Of a stretch of DNA of 64,000 nucleotides, positions 12,501-24,842 are shown one piece after another. Below the pieces are notes generated by a model, which saw only the letters and a list, made by a program, of their open reading frames with translations, was not told where the DNA came from and did not search any database. Every line of letters starts with the position of its first letter. Within the stretch, counting starts at the first letter, position 1. The position numbers and the translations under genes are program-made. The stretch spans positions 5,270,001 through 5,334,000 of the forward strand of contig JANTQA010000048.1 in the NCBI GenBank assembly GCA_027625915.1, written 5' to 3'. This stretch comes from Anaeramoeba flamelloides (Eukaryota; Metamonada; Anaeramoebidae).

Positions 12501-15500
12501 CTATCAATAAGATAAATACAAATACTTGATCTTTCTATATATTTATATATATGAATATACATATATTTAATTCTTTTTTAAAATTTTAAATTTCAATTTA
12601 AATATAATTTTTTTTATATTTCTCAAAAACTTACAGAGAGGAAACAAAAGCGAATAAAAAGGGAGAAACATCGGAAACAGCTGATTTTGATAAATATTTA
12701 ACCAAAAAAAATCCATGGGATACATTATTAGTACCGTTTGAACCAAAGCTCAATTATTATTTAACATATAAAGATTATGAACGTGCATGCAAAAGATGGG
12801 CACAAATTGTTCTTTCCCAAGTAAAACAAATACCAATCCACCCAAGTCAATTACAACAATATGGATTACTAAGATCTTATCAAAAGGCTATTGCCAAGCA
12901 AAATAAAATAATATATACTCGGGATTTTTATAGAGCGCATTACCATTGGTTAAATGGAATTCAAATGATCTTTAACAAAGGAATATTTTCACCTTTTTTA
13001 CAAACAAATTCCCTTTCCTTAATCAAATCTAATTTCCAATTAAATCAATATTCGCCACAATTAAAATCAGTTTGGAATAAATTAGAAAAAAAAACACACA
13101 ATAAATTAATAAATTTTATTAATCAAATACATAAAAAAAGTTTTAAAAACATTAAACAATTTTCTTCACCAACAGGGTTAATTCTTGGAAAATACACACC
13201 AATTCAAAGAGTATAATTTATTTCTAATTCTCTTTTTTGAAAATTAAAAATATTTTTTTTTATTTTTTTTTTTTTTTTCAAAAAACACTCATCTGAAAAT
13301 ATTTTCAAAATCAGAATCTAATTTTTTTCTTTTTATATTTTTTCAAAAACAAAATAAATAAAATATATATATAAATTTAATTTCTAATAATTAATATTAA
13401 AATATTATATTTTAGGATTCAAAATTGCATAATAATAAAGAATCAACTCTTGGGAATTCAATATTATTAAGAAAAATTGAAAAAGTATTTGAATTAAATC
13501 GATACCCAATTTCAAAAATTGTTAGTAAAACAAAAATTAAATACATTATCCCACAATATGATCTAGAGCAACCAATTTCATGGTCTTCATTGGCTGAAAC
13601 TGGTAATTACACAGCCCTCGCCAAAGTAATTAAAGGAATAAATTATTCTTATCGAATTCAAAATTCTTATTATAAATATGATATTAATAGACACACCCCA
13701 GTTGTAAGTGTTAAATTTAATGTTTTTCTTCATAATTTTTAAAATATTTATTATTGACAAAATTTATTTAATATGCACAAAGATTGTTTTTTTTTAAAAG
13801 ATCCCTTTAGAAAAAATAATTAATCTATTTTTATGTTTTTCGAAAATTTTTTTTAGCTTAGGTGCTTTAAAACACCAATAAAAGAATCAAAATGATTATA
13901 TTTATTTATTTTTTTTTTTTCTAAAAAATACAATTAAAAATTCCATAATATTTCGAAATTGATTCAACTATCAAATAATTCCGAAAGAAGGAATTTTATT
14001 TTTACAATTATTTTTTATTCAAAATACAGATTAAATAAAAAATATTATTAATTTTCTGTCATCACAATAAAACAAAATACCAAAATAAAATCTAATCATT
14101 TTATCTTTATTTTTTTTATTAAAAAAAAAAAAACAAATCAAATTAAATTAATGCTTTTTTTTTTTTTATTTTATTTTCTATTTATAAAATAAACAATAAA
14201 CAATAAACAATAAACAATAAACAAATATAGTTTCATAAAAAAAATTTAATCATTATTAAAAAAGTAATCAAAAAAAAAAACTTTGGAATTGAGGAATTAA
14301 TTCAAATATTATTAAATAAACAATTATTAGAAGAATTTCAAAAACTTTTTATCAAAGATCAAACCAAAAAAGAAAAAAAACACAAGAAAAACCCTATTCT
14401 GAATTTTTTTTTTTCTATTATTACAGAAAATAATTTTGATCGAATTCTTTCTCTTTTTAATGAAACAAATAATAAAAATGTTCATGCAAAAGTCGCTTAT
14501 TTTGTTACCCAACTTTTGAATTCAGAAAATGGTACAAAGTTAATGGTACAATGTTTGAAAAGAGCAAATCTTCAACAGTTATATTCTATTAATTATTCTC
14601 TATATTTCTTTAATACTGTTCCAATTCAAATTTTCCCATTAATTGATGATATTGATTGGTATATTAAAATGGTAAATTACTTTTATTTTAATATTTTTTT
14701 CAACATTATTTCTTATTTTTTTTATTTATATAATTTTTTAAATATTCGAACTATTACCCTAATTATTATTTATTTTTATTATAATTATATCATTATTTTT
14801 AATAATATTTCTTATTTTTAATAATATTTCATTATTCTTAATAATTTTTCTTATTATTATTAACTTATCAATTTTAAATCAATCTATATGCTTATTAAAT
14901 TAAAAAAAAAAAAAAAAAAAATAGATTTTCCCAAATAATCCTTCTCTCATACCGCTATATAAAAATGTATTTTTCTTATATTATCTAAACCTAATGATTC
15001 GGTATTATTCAAGACAAAGTATAAAATCATCAACATATAAATCCACTTTAAGCAAGCCCTTAATCAAATCAAAAAATATGCTTATCAGTACTTTAATGTT
15101 TTCACTTTCAACACATAATAAACAACAAATTAAAGATCTTTTCATTGGATTATTTAATAAATCCAAAAAAATTTCAACATTTTTTTTATTTCTCATTACA
15201 CGGATAATTAAAATTAGAGATCCAAGAATCCAAGAATTATTCACAAGTGACGAAATATCATTTCCAACGATAATTTATCAAGCTTCCAAATTAAAATATT
15301 CTCATTCAAAAAAAGGATCCAAAATTTTATTAAATTGTTTACAAGAACACAAATATGGGAAATATTTTGCCAACTCTTTTTCGAAAAAGCCTAAATTGAT
15401 TATGACCAGTTTATTTTCACATTATAAAATGTTAAATCCAAACAATCAAGAATTAAAATTTGCAAATAATTTGATTGATATTGAAAAAATAAAAAATATT

Positions 15501-16988
15501 AACAATATAACAAGGGAAAATGAGGATTCTTATTCTAATTTAGATAATGTTAATGAAAATGAAATTGATGGGAAAACAAAAAAGAAGCAGAAAAAGAAAA
15601 AGAAGAGAAAGAAGAAGAAGAAGAAAGAGAAAGAGAAAGAGAAAGAGAAAGAGAAAGAGAAAGAGAAAGAGAAAGAGAAGGAGAAAGAGGGTAAAAAAAA
15701 TCAAAGAAAAAATACTAAAGAATCACAAAAAAAAACTACAAAAGTAATCAAGCCAAATCCAGATCTAATAAAAAAAATATTAATGATCGATCAACCTAGT
15801 TGTGTTACTCGAATGATTAGTCAATATTTTAAGCAATTATTTAAAAAAGTTACATTTGATCCATCATTCATTCAAATCGCTGAATGTGGGATATTTGATT
15901 CCAAATTTTGTAAAGAAATAATAAATAAAATGGAAGATCATTATCAAAATCATTTACCATCGATGGTTTATATTCTAAAATTCCTGTCAGGGTTTTTATC
16001 ATGTTTATATCATTTCAATTTAATTATCGGTCCATGCTTCTATGGCAAAAGAAATATTGAGTTGATTTCAAAATTAACTTCAAGTCGATGGGTTAAACCA
16101 CAAACCACCCAATCAAAAAAAATCAAGGCAAAAATAATTCCTATACAAAGATTTGCATCCGTTGCTAAGAACAAATCTGTAAAATTAAAATTTGAAATTG
16201 GTGCCTCTTTTCAAAATGAAGATATTTATAAATTCTTTAATTTAATAAAATCAATAAATTCGATTTCTTCAATTTCTTCAAGCCCCATCTCCATTTCCAA
16301 TTCAACATCTTCAACGACACCTTCACTTTCATCATCAATTTCGACGAATTTCACTTATTTGAATGACCTAGAAAAAGTTTATTGTGTCAATGAAGTGCTA
16401 AAGTGTCTGAAATATCTATTAAGAGAAAGAACCATATTTTTAAACATTTATAAGGACAATAAATTATTCGATATACTTAAACAGTTGTGTTATGATACCG
16501 TTGAAAAGAAAACCAACCAAAAATGTTGGAAATTATTTTATCAATTGATAATTTATCATTCTGAAACCCTAAATTATTTAATATCAACAGATATTTTAAA
16601 AAACTTCTTAATGCCTCCTAATAATAAAATAGGCATTGCTCATCAATTATACTACTTTAGAAAATTATTACAAATGCCCGAAATTGATAAAAAAAAAACT
16701 TTGAAAAATAAGAATAAAACAAATTTTAGATGGTATGAAAAAGACCCAATAAAGTCTTTAAACAAAGACAGAAAAAGTTTTATCAACTACTTGGTCAAAA
16801 AATTATGGCACGCAAAATTACATATCTGTTATAAAAGAGTGGAAAAACATTTCACAGGTTATCTTTTCGTACAAGTTCAAAAAATGTATAAATTAATCAT
16901 GAAAAAGGGTACCTTCTCGAAATTATATAAATTGCTAAGCAGTGATCAAGATTATGAAGGTGGCGTTTTGTTTTTTAAAAATATTTAA
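9504..16988 (+). CDS. Unidentified 1364-residue protein, eight exons
   Basis: I assembled exons 9504-9567, 9706-9888, 10098-10342, 10521-10756, 12637-13210, 13416-13703, 14231-14671 and 14925-16988. All are GT-AG and every phase closes (4095 nt, stop TAA). The start could also be the in-frame ATG at 9450. I do not recognise the family. Residues about 116-164 hold a well-conserved-looking block (PDPEDFETFNEFEQASIEWY, then LPNVLGAHYYR). A similarly spaced Y..YERA..RW block lies in exon 5. The acidic Ser-rich stretch of exon 4 looks disordered. From about residue 430 the protein is mostly alpha-helical, possibly armadillo-like. Interrupting this are a Lys/Glu run at about 893-932 (GAGAAA repeats in DNA) and a Ser/Thr tract at about 1120-1155. 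It has no signal peptide or obvious membrane span. A scaffold or regulatory role is a guess only. Confidence 0.75.
10757..12636 (+). other. Intron 4 (1880 bp) of the 1364-residue gene
   Basis: The donor is GTAAGT and the acceptor is TTACAG. The flanking phases join to a continuous acidic stretch. The intron contains one MITE of family 3 (11756-11938). The other introns of this gene are 138-527 bp. Confidence 0.8.
11756..11938. mobile_element. MITE family 3 (AAGGCACAAAC ends), copy 1
   Basis: About 180 bp with terminal inverted repeats: CTTGTAAGGCACAAAC at the left, and GTTTGTGCCTTAAATG followed by TACTGACTGTA at the right. Other copies lie at 32.4 and 49.2 kb. It lies inside an intron. Confidence 0.75.
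15585..15690 (+). repeat. GAGAAA-type simple repeat inside coding exon 8
   Basis: A purine-only tract of AAGAAG and GAGAAA units encodes a Lys-rich then Lys/Glu-alternating run in the 1364-residue protein. Its length is a multiple of three, so the frame is kept. The repeat is probably length-variable. Confidence 0.85.
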
Positions 16989-19006
16989 TTTTTAATTTTT
17001 TTTGTTTTTTTGTTTTTATTGATTTTGAATGAAATTAAAAGAAAAGTAAAATTATTTGTTTTTTTTTGTTTTTTTTTGTTTTGTTTTTACTCCTTATTTC
17101 TTGAGAAATTATAATCGTTTGAGAAGGGAAATTATTAATTTTCAAAATTTGGATAAATTTCAAAATTGATCAAATTCTTAATTTTTTCAAATTAGTCAAT
17201 TCTATTTGAATATATTGGTTGTAGGTATTTAAAAACACTTTTTTTTGGATGTTTAATGTATGCTAAGGTATGTTAGAGTAGGCTTTGGGTGATTTGAATG
17301 GTATGCTAGAAAAGTTGGCAAGGTATTGGACTTTTACAATTCATTTTAAGGGGGGGGGGATTTTTACAAATTTTAGTAGTTAAAATTGGGTTTTGAACTT
17401 TTTTTGAAAAATATTTTGTATTGGTGATTTCAATATTTTGGTTTTTCTAAAAATTAAGTAATCAAATACTATTAATCACAATATAATCTTTTTGCATTTT
17501 CCATCCAGAATCATAAAAAACCATTAAAAACTTTCATACCAATGAAAATTTACTAGAAAATTTTCAAAAATATGAAAAAATCCAATTTGAAGAATTTTGA
17601 AATTTGACCAATTTTGAAATTTAATAACATACACTTCGAGAAGTTAAATAATAGGAAAAATATTTTATTATCCAAATTATTGAATTTAATCATAAATTCA
17701 TTTTATTTTCTATTACATTTAAAAAACTTGTGTTCTGAATATCTTTTGTTATAATCTAGATATTTTTATTTTTTTTCTGGTTTTCAGTTAGCAGACACCA
17801 AAAATAATTTATGTGTTTATTTCTAGATTTAAAAATGAATGAGAATTATCGATCTAATAACTAATAGCAAAAAAAAAAGAAACTTTTTTTAAAATAATTG
17901 TAATTTATTGTCTGATATATAAATAAAAATTCCAGTCAAGTATGATGTGGTTTAATCGTTAAAACTAAGAAGTTTTTGTTGTCTAGATAAACTTTTCAAA
18001 ATATAAAAAAAAATTTTTTTTTTTTAGAACTTTCCCATTGGAAAAGTAATAAAATCACAAGAATCGAGTAAAAATTTTCAAATTTTAAAAAATAATTTCA
18101 AAACTATTTTTTTTTTCAGTAAGTGCATATGAGATTTTTAATAATAATAATTGTCTTTCTAAGGTTATTGTTTATAAATAATAAATCTTAGAATCCAATC
18201 CTAACAATTAAAATGAAAAATTGAATTTCAAAATAAGTGGGTTATTTAGAGTTATGAAGGGTATGTAAGCTATTTCCAAAAAAGTGAAGCATATTCATTT
18301 TCAAAGATATCTTTATTAACCCCCATCTTCAAAAAAGATTTTAAATATACAAAATCATTAACAACAGTTTATTGATTCTTGAGAATACTTCAATATGTTT
18401 CTTATTATAAACATTACATCAAATAAATAATAGATTTTAAAATTCCTGATCTCAATTTGATATTTAAAAATAGAAGTGAAAATTAATATTTATTATTATC
18501 TTTTTGCTCGTAAAAATCGTTTTCATAACTTCTTTAATCTTTGTAAATTTTCAAATAGAATAAATAACATATAATGGTATTTTAATATTTGAAAAATCAC
18601 TTGTACCCTTATCATATTTACAGTTTTTTATTGAAATTAGTTGTACATTGTTTTCTACAAAAATTATTCTTTTTTATTTGCATTTTTTGGAAATATTTCA
18701 ACCCTAAATATTTATAAATTTATACCACTGTCACCGATTCAATCGGTATTAATATTAAACTTAAATTATTATTGTCAATTAACGAACTGATGTACTAACA
18801 CAGAGGATTTTTATGAGATGTAAAAAAATAACATACTTTTTTTGGAAATACCTTATATATAACAAGGATTTGACAAAATAAAAGAATAAAATAATAATAA
18901 TTTCAAAAAGTTTATTTAAATTATTTTAATTAAGAATAAACAATCATTTATTTGTAAATATTGATATTGATGAAAATTCAAAAGAGATCTTTTTAATTAT
19001 ATATTT
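16989..19006. other. Convergent intergenic region, about 2 kb
   Basis: This lies between the 3' end of the 1364-residue gene (plus) and the 3' end of the 7TM gene (minus). I see no gene. The segment at 17920-18080 is repeated in inverted form at about 33840-33990 (shared TTGTCTAGATAAACTTTTC and a nearby CCAGTCAAGTATGAT end), which suggests another transposon remnant. Confidence 0.55.
17920..18080. repeat. Repeat shared with the 33.8-34.0 kb region
   Basis: It contains AGTCAAGTATGATGTGG, AAAACTAAGAAGTTTTTG and TTGTCTAGATAAACTTTTC. The complement of these blocks appears at about 33840-33990 in the same order. It is probably a fragment of the element with TTAGCACCCC ends. Confidence 0.6.
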
Positions 19007-22000
19007 TTATAATTTGTCGTCTTCGTTTGATTTTTCTATTTCCTTTGATGTGATACATAATGCATGAGCAAGACCACCAATACAACATAACATAAGATAA
19101 AACACTGAATAGTTTGTACATGCCAGATAATAACTGTCGTTATGTCCATAAATAATACCTAAGATTACTAGAGGAAAATATAGTACAAACAAATATAAAC
19201 AAATTTTGATAACTGATTTAATAAATTTAATCAAAGTTATGATCTTTTTATTAAGCTTATCAAAATCTTTAAGCTGATTTAATAACTTCTTAAAGTAATA
19301 TAATCCAAGACAACTCCAAACAAATGCTACTGTTAACTATTTTGGATAATATAAAAAAGGTGATAATAATAAAGAAGATAATTTGTCATTAATCAATTTG
19401 ATGGATTATATTTAAGGAAAAAATTATTTTAGCTTATATTTTTTAATTCTAAATTAAAGAAAAAAAAAGAAATTATAAAATTGGTAAAATATTTTGTAGG
19501 TTATATATATATATATATATATATAAGAAGGAAATATTTTGAAATTGTTTTTCTACTCAGAAAGTTTTCTTGTATTTTTCTTTTATTTTTTCTTTTTCTT
19601 TTATTCTCACAATTTGTAATTAACTCAAGAATTTGATAAAAATAATCATATTGATGTAATTATTTTTTATGGGTGTGGGTGTGGGTGTGAATATGTAAAC
19701 TATTTTCCTGTCAAAGGGGACAAGTTGTGTAGGGAATTGTATACAAGTTTTTAAAGGGTTTGAATCAATTTTGGAAGAAAAAAAAATTTATTTTTGGAAA
19801 AATTAAAACAATTTCAAAATGGAAATCATTTTTTCTTTTTTTTTTTTGTGATTTTTTTTGACTTAATTTTTTTGCAAAAATTTTTTTTAAAAAACTAGAT
19901 TTAAATTCACTTAGCAAAAACGTGTTTTTCAAATGTTATTAAAACAGTTAAAATGATTGTAGAAAAATCATTTAGATTTCTATTGGAATTTTCTTTGAAC
20001 TTAAATAGGAGATCAAAATGAACATTACACATTGTGTCAATAGTGGCCCTAAGAATTTGAGTATTGAAATTTAATATGAAAATATATTGATTTATTGGTT
20101 TTATTTCATATAAATATTAGCTATTATTTGATGTGTATTATTCAACTCATTTCTTATTGGTTCTTAAATGGTCAATTCTGAAAAATAAGCTCTTTTTCAG
20201 TCAAATGGGGCAGTTTTATTAAAGAAATAGAATATATTCTCTGAGTTTAATGCATTTTTCTTTTCAAAATGAATTTTTGATTTTTAAATTTGATCATTTT
20301 TTCCCATTTTGTAAATTTTTCTTTTTTATATTTATCTTTTTGCTTATTTTATTTTTTTTTTTTTCTTTTTTATTTTTACAAATCAAGTCAATTTGAAAAT
20401 AAAAAAAATGTTTGAAACTCAAATTAGCACATAGAAAAGTGAGGATTCGTAATTTCTTTTAATTTGAATAAATTTACAATAAAAAAAACTTATTATTAAC
20501 AATTCCATTTTTCGAAAGAAATTCAGAAATTAAACACGAATCATTCTAATGAAAAGGGCCCAGAAATTTTTTTAACATTGTTTTTTTTTTTTTTGAAATG
20601 CGTGATTTGTTAAGTTATTTCGATTATGAATATCGACTCTAACCCCAATTTTATTATTTCTCTTATTTCTAAACAATCTAAGTTTGGTTGAATCTTAAAA
20701 AAACTGAATTTTTTATTTTTGAATGGGATATTTGAGTGAAATGGGATTTAATTGATATTTGTAAAAAATGATGAGTTACTATGACAGAAACAAAGTTTAT
20801 TATTTTTGGTGTTATTCACTAAAAATTAGAAAAAAATAAGAAACACTGGGATTATAGTGAAAGACACACCTTCGAAATACTCAATATTAACATTGAGTTT
20901 TTGTCGTATCGTTACTTAATGATAAAGAAAATATTTATTCTTTATTGAATTTTTTTAAAAAAAATTATGTAATTGAGGAAGTTTTTTCAAGTACTGTAGA
21001 ATGTAGTGGGGTGTATAGCTTTTCCGGGATTCAAAAGAATAGAGTAAAATCTTTAATTTTACTCAATTCTTTTAAATTCTGAAAAATCTAACGGTAATTT
21101 TTTTTTAATTTTTAAAATACACCGAAAATCTAAAAAATTTTCTTTTTATTTCAAAATTTTCAGAAAGTTTTGTGAAGTGTAATTAAGTTCTGTATAGTGC
21201 CACCAAGTGCCTAGGTTTTCTTGAATTTTCTGTTTATTTAAAAAATCAATAAATTTGACAAATAAAACAGTTAACCTCAAGAAAAGCGAAGTTCAGTTTT
21301 TTTGACTTTTTGAAATAAAAAGAAATTTTCAAAAATTTACTTTTCATCGTAAATCCTGGAAAAGCTAACAATTCTTTTTTTTAATTCTTGGAATAAAAAG
21401 AATATTTCTTGAATTTTCTTTTACATTTTAAAATAAATAAAAAAAATGTTGGTAAGTTGAAATTAATGTTCTCCTTTCAATATAAAAAAAATGAATAATT
21501 TTTATTTTCAAATATTAAATTAAACTCTAATATTCAATTTCATTTTTAATAATTAGGATTAAGAATTATTAGATTAGTGAATAGTAAGGTTTTGGCGAAA
21601 AAATAGTTTATTTTTTTTTTTTTTATTGAAAAGAAGTGTAAATTACGCTCTAGTTATCCTTAGGGATTAAATTTCCTTTCAGAAATATAAGCACAAATTC
21701 TGATATTTAACGATTATTAACTAATTAATATAAACAATTTCAAACTATTTTTATTTAAAATTATTTAATTAAGTTTTAATTCTTTAAACTTTATTCGAAA
21801 AAATAATCTATTTTTTTTCGATAGGAAGGGAATAACTCATAAAAAAAGATCAGTATTTTCTATTATTTCCTTATGTTTATATTTTAAACACAAATGGCAA
21901 AATTTACTTATATTGTTTTTGATCATATAACAATATCTATTAATTCAAAAAATGAATTATAGTAGGGAAAAAAATACTGGACATGAAAAAAATCCCTGAC

Positions 22001-24842
22001 AAGATTTTGAATTGTGGGTATTAGTAAAATTTTTGTCTAATTTCAATGAAATCCTTATTATAAATAACCAATTTTTTTATGAGATTAGTAATAAACCTAC
22101 CTAAAGTCCATCAAAGTAAGGTGTCTCTAGAATACTCGAGTAATTGTTTGAAAGCCATAAGCAGATCAACTTTTTTTGAAAAACAATCGAGTTTTATTGA
22201 GGTTTACTAGAGTTTGGAAAATGATATTTTTTCTTCTTGTTTTTTGATTAATTGAATAGTGTTTTGAACAAGTGTGATTTCATTAAACATCATTCTAATA
22301 AGTGGGGGAGTTATAATTGAAAAAGTTCGATTCTTAAAAAAAGGAATTTGATTGTAAATAAAGGAAATTACACCATAATTTTACTAATATTCACAATTCA
22401 AAATCTTGTCAGGGATTTTTTTCATGTCCAGTATTTTTTTCACTACTCTATTTGAATAAAGACAAATTAATAAAAAAAGAATAAAAAAATTTTTAAGATG
22501 GGCAATTAAATTCATTTTTGCCATTTGGAAGTTGTGTTTCAAAAGTGTAGTTGGAAGTGTGATCTTTGTTCTGGTATTTTTGAAGAAACATTAATAAAAA
22601 AATATAAAGAAAATTCGAAATTCTTTCGCAAAAATCAAACTCTTTACATTTAATCAAAAAGCAATTTTGTCAATATCAGGAATAATATTCTACAAACAAA
22701 CTCAAAAATCTCTGAAAAAAACACTGTGTTGTTTGTTACCAAGTATATTTTCACAGATCGAAAATTAATAAAAAAATTATTCTTAATTTTTAAATTTCAT
22801 GCAGCAACTTAAGGGAAAAATTTTAATAGTTATTAGCAAAAGTTTAACACTTCTGGATAAGTACCTCTATTTATATTTTGAATTTGTCGGTTAGAGTTTG
22901 TTCCTTTAATTGAGTTAAGAATACTGTAGTCAAAATAAAGCGTGCAAAAAAATATAAAGCGTGTTTCAAAATATTATCCATGTTTTTTTGTTATAGAAAA
23001 CCTATACATCAACCGATAAAAGAAACCAATAATAAACCCGAAAAAAATATGGTATTGGTTTCTTAAAGTTCTATTATTTAAAAAGAAATTCTAAAAATAA
23101 AGGATCAAATTGCAAAATTTATCTCAAAAAATAGAGTTAATTTTTCATAAAATTTGAATCATCAAAAAAACAAAAAATTTCAAAAAAATTGAGAATATTA
23201 TGGAAAATTTTCAACTATTTGCATTAATAATTTAAATTTTACTGAAAATAACCAGTACTTTACTTTCAAAATTGATTTGGGTTCAGGTATACTATTTGGT
23301 AGTAGATTGGATGTTGCCTTGGTACAAGAATAAAAAAAAGCACGGATAATATTTTGAAACACGGATTATAGTTGTTGTGCACGCATTATTTTGATCACTG
23401 TATCTTTTGTTTTTTTTTTTTTTTTTAATTTTTCACCAAATTGTGTGAAATTTATTTTTCTAATTTAAATATCTTTGAAAATATAATTCGTAACAAACAA
23501 CACACTGTTTTTTTTTTCAGAGATTTTTGAGTTTGTTTGTGGAAAATTAATCCAAGATATTGACAAAATTGCTTTTTGATTAAATGTAAAGATTTTGATT
23601 TTTGAAAAAGAATTTCGAATTTACCTGATATTTTTTGATTAATGTTTCTTCAAAAATACCAGAACAAAGATCACACTTCCAACTACACTTTTGAAACACA
23701 ACTTCCAAATGGGAAAAATGAATTTAAGTGCCAATCTTAAAAATTTTTTTATTCTTTTTTTTTTAATTTGTCTTTATTCAAATAATTTTTTTTTTGTGTA
23801 AACTGTCATTAAAAGTGCTTGAAAAATAAATCAAACACAATTTTATTTGAACTTTCAAATAATATTTTTAAATTCAAAAAAAAGTTAAATTTATAAATTT
23901 CTCAAAATTTTGGTGTTCAGTTTCCCTTTTAAGAATTGGGAGTGGTGTTAGTGGTTTCTTATTATAATTGGGTTTTGATTTTTGGAAAGTGTTATTCAAA
24001 ATTTTATTAATTTTAATTATTATTTTACAGTAAAAGGTAAATCTGAACTCAAAGACAATTTGCAAAATTTCGGAGTTTTAATTGACAAAAATCCCATTCA
24101 GCAACAACTCTAAAATTAAGAGAACTTTCAAATTATATCGACATTTGTTGCCCAAAAATTCTTACTTTAGAGTAAATTTTTAAAATTGAAAAAATGGAAT
24201 TTCCTAAAAAAATTTTGTAACACTTTTTCGGATTTGCTGATATTTGAAACTGAAATCAAAAATGAGATCAAAAAAACCATAACAAAAAAAAAAAAATAAT
24301 CTCGAAAGATGAATATTTACCAAGATCCAACCCAAATTAAGTGAGAAAGTAACCGACCAATCAAGTTTATTATTAGTTTTAAAATAGTGAGTCAAGAGAG
24401 CACAGGTTAAAATTGTATAAGCAACAACAATAAAATTGCAAACAAAAATAATGATTTTCAGTTGCTTTCCAGATAGCTTCCATTTTGTTTTTTCGACTGC
24501 AAAGTCTTCGTATTTGACCCACTTAATTTTGACAAAGATCAAAGAAAAATAGACAAAGTTGACCAAAGAAAGAATGACAAAGGTTATTGAGATGAAATTA
24601 ACATAGATTTCATATTTTTTCTCTTCAGACAATAATTGTATTAAGTGGAAAACAACCCTTCCAGTTGATCCGATGAGAAGGAAGATGCTTGAGATCAGAA
24701 ATAGGTTGTTTTTTTTTTTTGATCGATACTTCTTGAGACATAAATGAAAGGCATAGTAAGACCATAATAGTAACAATATGCTTGGAAAGATGAAAATCCA
24801 AGATACATAGTCTTCACATGATTCTAATTTTTTGTGATCCAT
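19007..24842 (-). CDS. Seven-transmembrane protein, 283 residues, two exons
   Basis: Exon 1 is 24842-24321 (174 codons, ends in phase 0 before GTAAAT). Exon 2 is 19336-19007 (109 codons plus TAA, after an ATAG acceptor). Exon 1 gives membrane spans at about 15-36, 45-71, 80-106 and 128-154, and half of a fifth. Exon 2 begins LTVAFVWSCLGLYYFKKLL, which completes span 5 exactly. A basic loop, then spans 6 and 7 and an acidic tail (KSNEDDKL), follow. This gives a classic 7TM topology with short loops. I do not recognise the family. Size and topology resemble small GPCR-like or THH1/TOM1-type proteins, but I see no diagnostic motif. The exon pairing rests on phase and topology. An alternative short 3' exon at 24249-24166 would give a shorter, less sensible protein. 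Reading through the splice site is also possible. Confidence 0.6.
20190..20746. mobile_element. Element family 5 (TTTTTCAGTCAAA ends), copy 1
   Basis: The left end is CTCTTTTTCAGTCAAATGGG. The right end GAGTGAAATGGG is an imperfect inverse. A second full-length copy lies at 42675-43206, with the same interior (a TCTGAGTTTAAT block, a poly-T run, AAAATTTTTTTAACATT and a TAAACAATCTA block). A partial inverted copy lies at about 36005-36250. It is noncoding. Confidence 0.7.
21000..21440. repeat. Hairpin-module repeat block
   Basis: A near-perfect palindrome at 21026-21094 (GATTCAAAAGAATAGAGTAA and its complement) is followed by the GTGCCACCAAGTGCCTAGG motif and A/T-rich inverted pieces built on TTTCTGTTTATTT and TTTTCAAAAATT. 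It has the same organisation as the blocks at 1.3, 43.9, 54.0 and 62.6 kb. Confidence 0.6.
21959..22450. mobile_element. MITE family 2 (GGGAAAAAAATACYGGACATG ends), copy 1
   Basis: About 490 bp. It starts TAGTAGGGAAAAAAATACTG and ends with CAGTATTTTTTTCACTACT, extended by an inner repeat (AATCCCTGACAAGAT and its complement). Flanks ATGAATTA and TTGAATAA look like a mutated 8-bp target duplication, and the foldback partner arm shows the unsplit site. An 8-bp duplication would fit a hAT-type element. Confidence 0.8.
22921..23402. mobile_element. MITE family 1, copy 2
   Basis: It runs from TACTGTAGTCAAAATAAAGC to GCATTATTTTGATCACTGTA. The interior matches the copies at 39.8 and 45.1 kb almost throughout (GATCAAATTGCAAAATTTAT, and GGTTTCTTAAAGTTCTATTA). 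It sits in the loop of the foldback element. Confidence 0.85.

Larger units (their letters stand above)
21870..23800. mobile_element. Large foldback element with two nested MITEs
   Basis: A left arm (about 22451-22750, continuing to the left of an inserted MITE) is matched by an inverted right arm (about 23480-23795). Shared blocks include TTTGTCTTTATTCAAA, GTAGTTGGAAGTGTGATC, TTCTGGTATTTTTGAAGAAA, TTTACATTTAATCAAAAAGC and GTTGTTTGTTAC. The arms are about 300 bp. The left arm is split by MITE family 2 (21959-22450) and the loop carries MITE family 1 (22921-23402). I see no transposase. Confidence 0.75.
19337..24320 (-). other. Proposed 5-kb intron of the 7TM gene, packed with nested repeats
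   Basis: This is 4984 bp if exons 24842-24321 and 19336-19007 are joined. It contains an AT microsatellite (19506-19524), a GGGTGT triplet repeat (19671-19689), an inverted-repeat element at 20190-20746, a hairpin module at about 21000-21440, and a foldback element at about 21870-23800 that holds two other MITEs. No convincing exon is seen inside. Confidence 0.55.

Noticed and set aside
15005-15244. Minus-strand frame opposite exon 8
   Set aside because: It is a shadow of the plus-strand coding exon.
15547-15747. Arg/Lys-rich plus-strand frame
   Set aside because: It is an alternative-frame reading of the GAGAAA repeat in exon 8.
19671-19689. GGGTGT triplet repeat as a telomere-like tract
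   Set aside because: There are only three units, inside an intron. It is a simple repeat and not a chromosome end.
23874-24065. 63-codon minus-strand frame after the 7TM first exon
   Set aside because: It would need an unsupported splice chain. The exon at 19336-19007 completes the seven-span topology much better.
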